NCBI RefSeq assembly: GCF_026965535.1
Contig: NZ_CP114039.1
Span: 4,712,001-4,776,000, forward strand
Length of the DNA: 64,000 nucleotides
Source of the DNA: Corallococcus sp. NCRR
GTDB taxonomy: Bacteria; Myxococcota; Myxococcia; Myxococcales; Myxococcaceae
Direction of reading: 5' to 3'
Under the pieces are notes generated by a model that was not told the origin of the DNA, did no database searches, and saw only the letters and a program-made list of their open reading frames with translations. This document shows, piece after piece, positions 9,101 to 17,302 of this stretch; positions within the stretch are counted from its first letter, which is position 1, and every line of letters begins with the position of its first letter. The position numbers and the translations under genes were made by a program.

Positions 9101-10564
9101 ATGGACAGACACATGAAAGAGAGAACCCCCATGCTGGCTGAGCGCTATCCGTACTATCTGGCCAACCGGCCCATGCAGCCCAACGCGGAGCTGCCCGTCA
9201 CCGACAAGTACACCGGGGAGGTCGTCACGCGAGTGGCCGTGGCGGACGCCGCCGCCGTGGAGGAGGCCATCGCCGCGGCGGTGCGAGCGGCGGGGCCCAT
9301 GCGCAAGCTGGCGCCCTATGCCCGGCAGCAGGTGCTGGAGCACTGCGTGCGCCGCTTCCAGGAGCGGGCGGAGGAGTTCGCGCTCGCCCTCTGCATCGAG
9401 GCGGGCAAGCCGCTGCGCGACGCGCGAGCGGAAGTCGTCCGGCTCATCGAGACCTTCAAGGCGGCGGCGGAGGAGGCGGTGCGCGGCGGCGGCGAGGTCC
9501 TCAACCTGGAGGTGTCTCAGCGCGCGGCGGGCTACCGGGGTTTCACCCAACGTGTGCCGGTGGGGCCGTGCTCGTTCATCACCCCGTTCAACTTCCCGCT
9601 CAACCTGGTGGCGCACAAGGTGGCGCCCGCCATCGCCGCGGGATGCCCCTTCGTCCTCAAGCCGTCGGACCGCACGCCGGTGAGCGCGCTGCTCATGGCG
9701 GAGGTGCTCGCGGAGACGGCGCTGCCCGAAGGCGCCTTCTCCGTGCTGCCCACGCGCCTGGAGGACGTGGGGCCCTTCATCGAGGACGACCGGCTGAAGC
9801 TGTTGTCGTTCACCGGCTCGGAGAAGGTGGGCTGGGATTTGAAGGCCCGCGCCGGCCGCAAGAAGGTGGTGCTGGAGCTGGGCGGCAACGCGGCCTGCGT
9901 GGTGGACGCGGACCAGGCCGGGCGCCTGGACTTCGTCGCGGACCGCATCGCGCAGGGCGCCTTCTTCCAGGCGGGGCAGAGCTGCATCTCCGTGCAGCGC
10001 GTGCTCGCGCACGAGTCGGTCTACGACGCGCTGAAGGAGCGGCTCGTCACGAGGGCGAAGGCTCTGCGCGCGGGCAATCCCCGGGATGACTCCACCACGC
10101 TGGGGCCGCTGATTGACGAGCCCGCGGCGCGGCGGCTGGAGGGCTGGATTCAGCAGGCCGTGGAGCGGGGGGCCCGGGTGTTGACGGGAGGAGGGCGGCG
10201 CGGCGCGCTGCTCGAAGCCACGGTGCTGGAGGGCGTGCCGGAGGACGCGGCGCTGTGCGCGGAGGAGGCCTTCGGTCCGGTGGTGCTGCTTCAGCCGTTC
10301 CGAGACTTCGACGAGGCCCTGCACCGGGTGAATGACAGCCGTTACGGCCTCCAGGCGGGGCTCTTCACCCAGGACCTGTCCCAGGCGATGCGGGCCTGGG
10401 ATGAGCTGGAGGTGGGCGGAGTCGTCGTCGGTGACGTGCCCAGCTTCCGGGTGGACACCATGCCTTACGGTGGCGTGAAGGGCTCCGGGCTGGGCCGCGA
10501 GGGCGTGAAGTACGCCATGGAGGACATGACGGAGGTGCGGCTGCTGGTGCTCCGTCAGTCGTGA
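9101..10564 (+). CDS. NAD(P)-dependent aldehyde dehydrogenase
   Basis: A 487-residue enzyme of the aldehyde dehydrogenase superfamily that oxidises an aldehyde to the acid or thioester with NAD(P)+. Visible are the cofactor-binding region around PFNFPLNLVAHKVAPA, the LSFTGSEKVG loop, the general base Glu259 in LELGGNAACVV and the nucleophile Cys295 in QAGQSCISVQR. The C-terminal PYGGVKGSGLGREG motif is also present. The start at 9101 follows GGAGG (9088-9092) by eight bases. The gene begins 3 bases after the stop of the ThDP enzyme, so the two are cotranscribed, and the aldehyde may derive from its reaction. The substrate is not clear. Confidence 0.92.
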   Translation: MDRHMKERTPMLAERYPYYLANRPMQPNAELPVTDKYTGEVVTRVAVADAAAVEEAIAAAVRAAGPMRKLAPYARQQVLEHCVRRFQERAEEFALALCIEAGKPLRDARAEVVRLIETFKAAAEEAVRGGGEVLNLEVSQRAAGYRGFTQRVPVGPCSFITPFNFPLNLVAHKVAPAIAAGCPFVLKPSDRTPVSALLMAEVLAETALPEGAFSVLPTRLEDVGPFIEDDRLKLLSFTGSEKVGWDLKARAGRKKVVLELGGNAACVVDADQAGRLDFVADRIAQGAFFQAGQSCISVQRVLAHESVYDALKERLVTRAKALRAGNPRDDSTTLGPLIDEPAARRLEGWIQQAVERGARVLTGGGRRGALLEATVLEGVPEDAALCAEEAFGPVVLLQPFRDFDEALHRVNDSRYGLQAGLFTQDLSQAMRAWDELEVGGVVVGDVPSFRVDTMPYGGVKGSGLGREGVKYAMEDMTEVRLLVLRQS

Positions 10565-10576
10565 GCCGCCGGGCTT

Positions 10577-10603
10577 CGCCAGTCGAGTATGGCTCGACTG
10601 GCG
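10577..10603 (+). terminator. Hairpin terminator of the ThDP enzyme-aldehyde dehydrogenase operon
   Basis: An 11-base-pair perfect stem (CGCCAGTCGAG paired with CTCGACTGGCG) with a 5-base loop starts 12 bases after the aldehyde dehydrogenase stop codon. There is no strong T-tract, as is common in GC-rich genomes. The ATG at 10589 of the following remnant lies inside this hairpin loop. Confidence 0.6.
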
Positions 10604-10897
10604 GTGTTGAACACGGACGGCTCGCTAGACGACTTGCTCTTCCTTCAGGGCGGCGTCATGGTCACCAGGCGTGTAGATCGGAAGCTCTCCGTGCTCGGCG
10701 GTCTGCTTCTGGTCATGGAAGTCACGCGGCGTATCCCTGAAGCCACCCAACGCATGCTCACGCTCCAGCCGGACGAGCTGGAGGAAGGCGGCGTCATCGT
10801 GCGCCGCGTCTACCCACAGGTGCCGCCGAAGGTGGAATACGAGTTCACGCCCTTCGGTCACTCACTGGCGCCGGTCCTGCTCACGCTGCGCGAATGA
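10589..10897 (+). pseudogene. HxlR-family regulator remnant
   Basis: The frame encodes at most 102 residues. The second half matches the C-terminal half of HxlR-type winged-helix regulators: RRIPEATQRMLTLQ resembles the recognition-helix region, followed by VYPQVPPKVEYEFTPFGHSL, a near-consensus wing and tail. The first part of the domain, including the N-terminal cysteine-containing segment, is missing or scrambled. The spacing in the ELEEGGVIVRR segment also looks disturbed. The only ATG sits in the loop of the upstream terminator hairpin and has no ribosome site. I read this as a decayed 3' fragment of an hxlR gene rather than a working regulator, although a short functional version cannot be excluded. 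Confidence 0.6.
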
Positions 10898-11017
10898 GGC
10901 ATGACCTCCTTGCGCAGCCACGGTGTCGAACCCGATGCACTGCCTACGTGTCTGGCGAGCAAAAGAATCCGCCGTGATGCATTTGAAGTCCGTCGTCCTC
11001 CGGTCCAGGGGGCTGGG

Positions 11018-12139
11018 TTACTCGCGCTTCGCCAGCGGCAGCACGTCCTGGACCAGGTGCAGGAGCACACGCCCGGGCTCCTCCACCATCATCATGTGCG
11101 CGGAGTGCTCGAACCAGACGAGCTGCTTGCCCGGCGCGCTGACCCGCTGGAGCCACTCGGCCGCGACCTGCGAGGGCGTCGTGGTGTCGTGCCGCCCCGC
11201 GAAGATGACGACCGGGCACTCGAAGCGGGTCACCTGCGTGTAGTCGAACCGCCCCAGGTCCGGCAGCAGGTGGGGCAACGAGAGCTGTGAACCCAGGTCG
11301 ATCGCCTCCACATCCCGGGGCCCGTAGTCGGGAGAGAGCTCGGCCAGGTTGAGGTAGTGCAGGATGCCGTCGCGGCCATGCACCAGGCCACCGAAGGCGT
11401 TGGACCACTTGCGCTCGACGCCCAGCTTCGCGAGCGGGAGCGAGCCGTCCTGCTCCGGATAGGGCGCGATTGCCTTCAGCTCCTGGACAGCCGTCGTGTG
11501 GTGCGCGGCCTCCGCCTGGGCGAGCGTCAGCGCGTAACCGACGCGCTCGTTCTCCCGGCCGCTGATGACCTGTCCCATCCCCACGTAGGCGAACAGCCAC
11601 TCCGGATGCCTCTGGGCAAGCCCCAGCCCCACGAGGCTTCCCCATGAGTGTCCCAGGACGAAGACCTTCTCCTGGCCATAACGGGCGCGCAGGTACTGGA
11701 CGACCTCCGCGGCGTCCTCGGTGATTCGCTCGAGCGAAAGCGTGGGACCGATCAACGCGGGGTCGTTCGCGGTGTATGTCTTGCCGCTGCCACGCTGGTC
11801 CCACTGCACCACGGTGAAGAAGTCCTCCCAGCCCCCTTGGAAGGCCCAGCTCGTGGGCAGCTCCGGTGAGGCGGGCCCGCCGTGGATCATCAGCAGGAGG
11901 GGGTTGTTCCGGTCCCGCCCCCGGACGGAGATCCACTGCTTCGTTCCTCCCACTGGAATCTCCAGCAGCTCCTCCACGCCATTCTTCGTCGCGATCTTCC
12001 TCGCGTCCGCGATGATGGCCCGGGCATCCACCTGCGGAGCCGAAGGGGTCGCGCAAGCCGACCCGAGCGCAAGGCCGCAGACCCCGGCGCACCGGGCGAG
12101 CACGGCCAGGTGACGCCGCGACAGCGAAGCGAATGGCAT
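11018..12139 (-). CDS. Prolyl iminopeptidase-like alpha/beta hydrolase, predicted lipoprotein
   Basis: This 373-residue protein resembles the S33 (proline iminopeptidase) group of alpha/beta hydrolases, which remove N-terminal residues from peptides. Landmarks are HGGPASPE (oxyanion loop), QWDQRGSGKTY, nucleophile elbow GHSWGSLVG, an acid in GRHDTTTP and the catalytic His in EHSAHMMM. The ATG at 12139 is preferred over the longer frame because it gives a short charged N-terminus, a hydrophobic segment and a lipobox-like LALGSAC, predicting export and lipid attachment; AAGGA lies about 11 bases upstream. Its upstream neighbour on the same strand, 58 bases away, is a papain-like protease. Substrate unknown. 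Confidence 0.85.
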   Translation of the reverse strand: MPFASLSRRHLAVLARCAGVCGLALGSACATPSAPQVDARAIIADARKIATKNGVEELLEIPVGGTKQWISVRGRDRNNPLLLMIHGGPASPELPTSWAFQGGWEDFFTVVQWDQRGSGKTYTANDPALIGPTLSLERITEDAAEVVQYLRARYGQEKVFVLGHSWGSLVGLGLAQRHPEWLFAYVGMGQVISGRENERVGYALTLAQAEAAHHTTAVQELKAIAPYPEQDGSLPLAKLGVERKWSNAFGGLVHGRDGILHYLNLAELSPDYGPRDVEAIDLGSQLSLPHLLPDLGRFDYTQVTRFECPVVIFAGRHDTTTPSQVAAEWLQRVSAPGKQLVWFEHSAHMMMVEEPGRVLLHLVQDVLPLAKRE

Positions 12140-12197
12140 GAGGAGAACCGTCCTTCTCGTGCGAGAGGGGGCGATGGAGTGGCTCCGGGGATGCGTG

Positions 12198-13262
12198 TCA
12201 GTTCTCATACTTCTGACAGGTGGTCCCGCCGTTGGCGTTCTTGACGTAATACATCAGGCCGACATTCGGCTCCTTGAGGACCGCGCCGAATGCCGACGAG
12301 AACGCGTTGAAGTCTGTGTAGAAGAGGTGCCCGCTGAAATTGGGGTCGCGGTAATAGATGCAGTCCTTCTTGATGCTGACACCGCAGAGGGTGATGGCAT
12401 GGGTCGACGCCCCCAGCGTCTGGACCAGGGGGCATTTGTAGGCAACCATGCCGATCACACTCGTGAGGTTCTGCTTCGTGGAGCTGTCGATGGCCCCCAT
12501 GCTGAGCGGGGAACCACACCAGAGCGGGCCATGGACCTTCATGAAGGCATCAAGCTCGCTGGTGCTGCTCAGGGCCTTCAGCGTCGTCAGCTTGTCCAGG
12601 CCCTTGAAGCCCAGCATCGTCAGCAGGTAGCCCCGGGCGAAGCCCTGCTTCCTCCAGTCCATGAATTGTTGCAGGGATGTCTCCACCTCCTGGGCGCTGT
12701 GCTTCTTGGTGGCGACGAAGCTGCTTTCAATCTGGCTGCGGTAGAAGCGGATGTCCTGCTCGCTGTGCTGCCCGGTCAGGACCTGGAGGATTTCGTCCAG
12801 CCCATCGAACTGTCTGCCTTCGAGCTGGCTGAGGGAGCCCTTGATGCCGGAGGGCAAGGGCATGTCCTGCGGCCGGATGAAGCTGGGCGTTGGCACCAGC
12901 TTCGCGTTCATGGGGTTGAACATGGAGTCCGGCAGGAGATCCCACTTGTAGGTGGGCTCCAGCGCCTTGAAGCCCGTCTGGCTCAAGGCGGAGTTGAGCT
13001 GCACCTTGTCCTTGTTCATGGCCGAGCCCATGAAGTTCTTGTGCGCGACCAGCAGGTCCTGATCACCCAGGTTGTTCAGGTTCTGGTTGTTGGAGGCGAT
13101 GAAGGTGCTGATCTTCCGGATGAGGGAGACCCACTTCTGTCCCGCGGGAGGCCAGGGCTCATGGCAGCGGGCCACCATCTTGGCCGCGTAGTACCAGCAC
13201 GTCGGGCCCTTCTGGGCGTTGGTCGAGTTGCCGATGGGGGGCACCGCGTAGAGGATCGACAT
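12198..13262 (-). CDS. Papain-like cysteine protease, C70 (AvrRpt2-like) type
   Basis: A 354-residue protein with a papain-like catalytic layout. Cys22 lies in GPTCWYYAAKMV, where a Cys-Trp at the start of the central helix is typical of the C70/AvrRpt2-like family. His288 is in ASTHAITLCGV and Asp306 in YYRDPNFSG completes the order Cys-His-Asp. The insert of about 265 residues between Cys and His is unusually long for the family. No signal peptide is seen, so the protein is cytoplasmic or leaves through a non-Sec route. AvrRpt2 relatives include secreted bacterial effectors. The ATG at 13262 has only a weak ribosome site. The gene is divergent from the LytS-type kinase gene with a 38-base gap. 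Confidence 0.75.
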   Translation of the reverse strand: MSILYAVPPIGNSTNAQKGPTCWYYAAKMVARCHEPWPPAGQKWVSLIRKISTFIASNNQNLNNLGDQDLLVAHKNFMGSAMNKDKVQLNSALSQTGFKALEPTYKWDLLPDSMFNPMNAKLVPTPSFIRPQDMPLPSGIKGSLSQLEGRQFDGLDEILQVLTGQHSEQDIRFYRSQIESSFVATKKHSAQEVETSLQQFMDWRKQGFARGYLLTMLGFKGLDKLTTLKALSSTSELDAFMKVHGPLWCGSPLSMGAIDSSTKQNLTSVIGMVAYKCPLVQTLGASTHAITLCGVSIKKDCIYYRDPNFSGHLFYTDFNAFSSAFGAVLKEPNVGLMYYVKNANGGTTCQKYEN

Positions 13263-13286
13263 GGCGTTCCAAGCATAAGCCGGGCG

Positions 13287-13292
13287 TAGAGT
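13287..13292 (+). promoter_or_regulatory. Candidate -10 element for a leaderless kinase transcript
   Basis: TAGAGT ends eight bases before the ATG of the histidine kinase gene and no Shine-Dalgarno sequence is present. This places the expected transcription start at or next to the start codon, suggesting a leaderless message. No good -35 hexamer is apparent, so this is a weak call. Confidence 0.3.
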
Positions 13293-13300
13293 GCGGCGTC

Positions 13301-14353
13301 ATGGCACGTCGTGGAACCTGGCAGGCATGGGCAGTCGCATCCGCCTACTGGTCGCTGGCCGGCCTGGCGGCCGCGAGCGAATCCCACTCCGTGGGTGGGG
13401 TGGAATGGGGACATGCGCTGCTCACGTCGATGGCGGCCCACCTCCTCTGGGTGCCCCTCACCATCGCCATCCTCGAGTTCGGGCTGCGCTTCCCACTGGA
13501 GCGGCGGCGGGTGACGTCACGGGTCGCGCTCCACGTGGCCGGAGCGCTCGCTGTCTCGTTCATCCGGGCGGCGCTGATCTTCTCCCTGGACCCCTGGGTC
13601 GGCTGGTACGCGCGGCGTCCCCCCTTCGTGGACGTGCTCGAGCACGCGCTGCTCTCCAACCCGTTCGTCTATCTGACCGTGCTCGGCGTGGCGCATGCGG
13701 TCCATTACGCGGACCTGCTCCACCTGAGGGACACCCAGCTGGCCCGCGCGCAGCTGCACGCGCTCAAGGCGCAGCTGCACCCCCACTTCCTCTTCAACAC
13801 GCTGAACTCCATCTCCGCGCTCGTGCATCGCGACCCGGACGGGAGCGAGCGGATGATCGCGCGGCTGAGCGACCTGCTCCGCGGCACGCTCGAAGCCGCG
13901 GGCACGGAGGAGGTGTCTCTTCAGGAGGAGCTGCGCGCGCTCCAGCCGTACCTGGACATCCAGGGGGTGCGCTTCGCGGACCGGCTCACGGTGAAGCACG
14001 ACATCGCGCGGGACGCGCTCGGGGCCCACGTCCCGCACCTTGTGCTCCAGCCGCTCGTGGAGAACGCCATCCAGCATGGAATCGCGCCGGGCTCGGAGCC
14101 GGGGACGGTGACGCTGGTCGCGCGGCGTGAAGGGCCAGAGCTCCACCTGGAGGTCCGCGATGACGGCGTCGGCCTCAAGGAGCGCCCGGCGGACATCTCC
14201 CAGGGCGTGCGCGGCGGCCGGGGCCTGCGCATCACCCGCGAGCGCCTGGCGCAGCTTTATGGCGGTGCCCACCGGTTGGAGCTCCGCGACGCGGTGGGCG
14301 GTGGCACCACGGTGGCGCTCGCCATTCCCTTCCGCACGGAGCCCTCCCCATGA
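13301..14353 (+). CDS. LytS-type sensor histidine kinase
   Basis: A 350-residue membrane sensor kinase of the His_kinase (PF06580) group. The N-terminal half (residues about 8-140) contains roughly four membrane segments. The phosphoacceptor motif is LHPHFLFNTLNS (His162 the likely site). The ATPase region has an N-box VLQPLVENAIQHG and glycine boxes EVRDDGVGL and GGRGLRI. There is no separate periplasmic sensor domain, so the stimulus is probably sensed in or at the membrane. It overlaps the LytTR response-regulator gene by 4 bases (ATGA), so the two are translationally coupled and form a cognate pair. Confidence 0.93.
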   Translation: MARRGTWQAWAVASAYWSLAGLAAASESHSVGGVEWGHALLTSMAAHLLWVPLTIAILEFGLRFPLERRRVTSRVALHVAGALAVSFIRAALIFSLDPWVGWYARRPPFVDVLEHALLSNPFVYLTVLGVAHAVHYADLLHLRDTQLARAQLHALKAQLHPHFLFNTLNSISALVHRDPDGSERMIARLSDLLRGTLEAAGTEEVSLQEELRALQPYLDIQGVRFADRLTVKHDIARDALGAHVPHLVLQPLVENAIQHGIAPGSEPGTVTLVARREGPELHLEVRDDGVGLKERPADISQGVRGGRGLRITRERLAQLYGGAHRLELRDAVGGGTTVALAIPFRTEPSP

Positions 14354-15135
14354 GCGCCGCCATGCGCGTGCTCATCGTCGATGACGAGCCGCTCGCCCGT
14401 CAGCGACTGAAGGACCTGCTGGCGGAGGCCCCCGACATGCGACTGGTGGGAGAGTGCCGCAACGGCCACGAGGCCATCGCGGCCATCGGCTCCGAGCGGC
14501 CGGACCTCGTGCTGCTGGACGTGGAGATGCCCGGGCCGGACGGCTTCGGCGTCCTCCGGGCGCTCGCCCCCGGACATGCGCCCGCCGTCATCTTCGTGAC
14601 GGCCCACCGGGACTTCGCGGTGCAGGCCTTCGAGGCCAACGCGCTCGACTATCTGCTCAAGCCCTTCGACCGTGAGCGCTTCCGCGCCAGCCTGGAGCGT
14701 GCGCGCGACCGGCGGCGGACCGTGCCGTCCTCCCTGGACGCGGCGCTGCTCGAACGGCTCCAGTCGCTCGCCGCCCAGCCCTCCGCCTCGCCCGCGCGCT
14801 ACGTGACGCGGCTCGTGGCCCGGGTGGGGTGGCGCATGCGCTTCCTGCCGGTGGAGGACATCGACTACCTGACGGCGGAGGGGAACTACGTCGCCGTGCA
14901 CGTGGGGAAGCAGTCGCACTTCACGCGCGAGACGATGGCGGCGCTGGAGGAGAAGCTCGACCCCAGGCTGTTCCTGCGCGCGCACCGCTCGTTCATCGTG
15001 CGGTTGGACCGCATCGAGGAGGTGGAGCCGCTTCCCCCCGGTGAGTTCGTGTTCGTCCTGCGGGATGGCACCCGGCTGACGTCGGGCCGCAGCTACCGCG
15101 CGCAGGTGCAACGCGCGCTGGAGCTGTCGCCGTGA
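14350..15135 (+). CDS. LytTR-family response regulator
   Basis: A 261-residue response regulator. The receiver domain (1-120) has the acidic pair Asp11-Asp12, the phosphorylation site Asp57 in LVLLDVEMPGPDG and the Lys in YLLKPFDRERF. The C-terminal LytTR DNA-binding domain (about 160-258) shows DIDYLTAEGNYVAVH and FLRAHRSFIVRLDRI. LytTR proteins bind pairs of short direct repeats about two helical turns apart, and such a pair lies immediately downstream, before the PD40 gene. Coupled to the preceding kinase by a 4-base overlap. The PD40 gene at 15239 is its most likely local target. Confidence 0.93.
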   Translation: MSAAMRVLIVDDEPLARQRLKDLLAEAPDMRLVGECRNGHEAIAAIGSERPDLVLLDVEMPGPDGFGVLRALAPGHAPAVIFVTAHRDFAVQAFEANALDYLLKPFDRERFRASLERARDRRRTVPSSLDAALLERLQSLAAQPSASPARYVTRLVARVGWRMRFLPVEDIDYLTAEGNYVAVHVGKQSHFTRETMAALEEKLDPRLFLRAHRSFIVRLDRIEEVEPLPPGEFVFVLRDGTRLTSGRSYRAQVQRALELSP

Positions 15136-15144
15136 GGCCTCCTT

Positions 15145-15200
15145 CCACCGTTCGTCCCTGACCCTCCACGGTTCGTCACATCTCCTTGGACCCGTTCGCC
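15145..15200 (+). promoter_or_regulatory. Direct repeats, candidate LytTR binding site
   Basis: CCACCGTTCGTC (15145-15156) and CCACGGTTCGTC (15166-15177) differ at one base and start exactly 21 bases apart, two turns of DNA. A weaker third copy, GACCCGTTCGCC, is at 15189-15200. Direct repeats spaced about 21 bases are the usual layout for LytTR-domain regulators. The site lies 39-94 bases before the PD40 gene and just after the LytTR regulator gene. Confidence 0.55.
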
Positions 15201-15238
15201 GCCGTCGGGCGACGGTGGTTTCAACAAAGGAGATGCAC

Positions 15239-16165
15239 ATGCGTCGTTTCGCCAGGCAGTGGTCGATGAACGTCCTCCTCGCCGTCTGCGCGGTGTCGGG
15301 TTCCGCGGGTGCCCGGGAGCTGGAGCCGGAGCCCGCGTTCGGGTCGCGGCCCCGGTGCGAGCCGGGCGGCAGCCTCTTCGCGCCCGGGGAGATCTCGCTG
15401 GAGGAGCGCTCGGAGTACCGGCTCGCGCTGTCCGCGGATGGGAAGACGGCGTACTACCACGTTGACTCGGACACGCCGCCGTACCAGGCCATCTACGTGA
15501 CCCAGCGCAAGGACGGCCACTGGGGGCCCGGCGAGGTGGTGTCGTTCTCGGGCACGTACAGGGACTCGGATCCGTTCCTCGCTCCGGATGGGCAGAGCCT
15601 CTTCTTCTCCTCCACCCGCCCCGTGAACGGAGGCGCCGAGCGCCTGGACACCGACCTCTGGGTCGTGCACCGCGTCCGTGATGGCTGGGGAACGCCCGAG
15701 CACCTGGGGCCGCTCGTGAACTCACCCAGGGAGGAGCTGTACGCCAGCGTGACGCGCGACGGGACGGTCTACTTCGCGAGCGGTACGTTCGACACGGACT
15801 TCGACATGTACCGCGTCCGGCGACAGGGCAATCACTACACCGCGCCGGAGAACCTGGGCCCTGGGGTGAACACCCCGGACTCGTGGGAGTACAACCCCTG
15901 GGTGTCCCCGGATGGGCGGGTGCTAGTGTTCGCCTCGCTCAACCGCCCCGGAGGCTACGGGCTGGGGGACCTGTACGTGAGCTTCAACGTCGCGGGCACC
16001 TGGACGCCCGCCGCCAACCTGGGGCCCGCCGTGAACACGGAGAAGGACGAGTTCCACCCCACGCTGAGCCGTGACCTGGGGCAGCTCTACTTCGTGCGGC
16101 AGACGTGGGATCCGTTCGTGCCCTCGGACTTCTACCACCTGGACACGCGCTGCCTCTGGCGCTGA
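15239..16165 (+). CDS. Secreted PD40 (WD40-like) beta-propeller protein
   Basis: A 308-residue exported protein. Residues 1-25 form a Sec signal peptide ending near SGSAGA. The mature part consists of repeated PD40-type blades, each with a pattern such as LSADGKTAYY, LAPDGQSLFFSS, VTRDGTVYFAS and VSPDGRVLVFAS, followed by a turn naming repeated residues (tripped by Pro-Gly-rich loops). Such propellers occur in TolB-like and envelope proteins and usually mediate binding. The ATG at 15239 is preferred to the one at 15233 because AAAGGAG ends six bases before it. The direct repeats upstream suggest control by the neighbouring LytTR pair. Confidence 0.85.
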   Translation: MRRFARQWSMNVLLAVCAVSGSAGARELEPEPAFGSRPRCEPGGSLFAPGEISLEERSEYRLALSADGKTAYYHVDSDTPPYQAIYVTQRKDGHWGPGEVVSFSGTYRDSDPFLAPDGQSLFFSSTRPVNGGAERLDTDLWVVHRVRDGWGTPEHLGPLVNSPREELYASVTRDGTVYFASGTFDTDFDMYRVRRQGNHYTAPENLGPGVNTPDSWEYNPWVSPDGRVLVFASLNRPGGYGLGDLYVSFNVAGTWTPAANLGPAVNTEKDEFHPTLSRDLGQLYFVRQTWDPFVPSDFYHLDTRCLWR

Positions 16166-16217
16166 CAGGGCGCACGACAGGAATTGCCGCGCGGCTCCTG
16201 GCGTGTTGGGGTAGGGC

Positions 16218-16763
16218 ATGCTCACAGAGCCGGTCCGCAAGGCACGACAGAAGCTGGTGTTGGCCCATTTCCACGACGAGGTGAGACAGGACTGGGACGC
16301 CGTCCTGTCCACCTTCCCGCATCCGCATTACGAGCTCATCCCCACCCTGACGGTGCATGACGGGAACAGCGCGGTGCGCGACTACTACCGCGACACCCGC
16401 GTGGCCTTCCCGGACCAGCACCACGAGATCATCTCGCTGCGGCACAGCGATGACGCCGTCATCGTGGAGTTCTGGCTCATGGGCACCCACCTGGGGCCGC
16501 TGGGCCAGATTCCCGCCACGGGCAACACCTTCCGGGTGCGCATGTCGGCCTACTTCATCTTCGATGAAACGGAGACGCTGGTGTGCGAGCGCGTCTACTT
16601 CGACACGCTCAGCATCCTCAAGCAGCTCGTCGGCGGGCTGGACATGAAGAACCCGAAGAACTGGCTGCTCGCCGCGCGGTGCCTCAAGGGCCTCCTGGCG
16701 ATGTCTGGCGACAAGCCCGTGCCCATCCTCACCCAGACGACCCCGCCCGTCTTCACTGATTGA
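16218..16763 (+). CDS. SnoaL/NTF2-like protein (ester cyclase family)
   Basis: A 181-residue protein with the cone-like SnoaL/NTF2 fold pattern: an N-terminal helix (about 5-35), PHPHYELIPTLTVHDG, then RDYYRDTRVAFPDQHHEI, VIVEFWLMGTHLGPLG and a final strand ending in ERVYFDTLSILKQL. Members include polyketide cyclases and many small-molecule-binding proteins of unknown role. No signal peptide. The ATG at 16218 has little ribosome-site character. Substrate and pathway are not visible from the neighbours, which are a PD40 protein and a J-domain protein. Confidence 0.78.
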   Translation: MLTEPVRKARQKLVLAHFHDEVRQDWDAVLSTFPHPHYELIPTLTVHDGNSAVRDYYRDTRVAFPDQHHEIISLRHSDDAVIVEFWLMGTHLGPLGQIPATGNTFRVRMSAYFIFDETETLVCERVYFDTLSILKQLVGGLDMKNPKNWLLAARCLKGLLAMSGDKPVPILTQTTPPVFTD

Positions 16764-16830
16764 CGCAGGACGGAAGCTTGCGCCTTCTGGCCCGTTTGCC
16801 TGAGCGCGCACCGTTTCCAGGTTCCGGTGC

Positions 16831-17127
16831 ATGGCGGACCTGTACGCGGTGCTTGGCGTGGCGATGACCGCGGACGCACACGACATCCGGCGCGCCTACC
16901 TGCGTCAGGTGCGCCGTTACCACCCGGACCGGGACCCCCGGCCGGAGTCCGCGGAACACTTCCTTCTCATCCAGGCGGCCTACGACGAGCTGGGCGACGC
17001 GGCGAAGCGCCAGCGCTACGACGCCAGGAACCGTGAGGCGGTTCGCGTCACTCCCTCCACCCCCGCTCCCAGGTGCGAGCTGAACATCCCCAGGGGGCGC
17101 ATGAGCGTGAAGGTGCGAATGCATTGA
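16831..17127 (+). CDS. Short J-domain protein
   Basis: A 98-residue protein that is almost entirely a J domain (residues 2-66), including the diagnostic HPD tripeptide (His31-Pro32-Asp33) needed to stimulate Hsp70 ATPase, and the helix III-IV segment AYDELGDAAKRQRYDAR. There is no Gly/Phe region, zinc-finger or substrate domain, so it is a minimal class III-type cochaperone that would recruit a DnaK to a specific place or client. The tail of about 30 residues is basic. No dnaK or grpE gene is adjacent. Confidence 0.88.
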   Translation: MADLYAVLGVAMTADAHDIRRAYLRQVRRYHPDRDPRPESAEHFLLIQAAYDELGDAAKRQRYDARNREAVRVTPSTPAPRCELNIPRGRMSVKVRMH

Positions 17128-17302
17128 GCATGAAGGTCCGGGTGGGGGCCTTCTGTTCAGAATCCACGGCAATCCCAGCCGTCTGTAAGAAATCCGGTTT
17201 GTGCGGTTTGTTCCTGGATATAGTGTTCGTGTCTATGGATGACGTCCATCCATGCGGTGCGACCCTTCGGGCGTCCCCGACTGACCGAGAGAAAGACCAA
17301 CC

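Noticed and set aside
7445..10324. A 959-codon minus-strand open frame across the acetolactate-synthase-like and aldehyde dehydrogenase genes
   Set aside because: Its translation is Arg/His/Gln-rich with no family pattern. The plus-strand genes carry intact catalytic motifs, so this is a GC-driven shadow.
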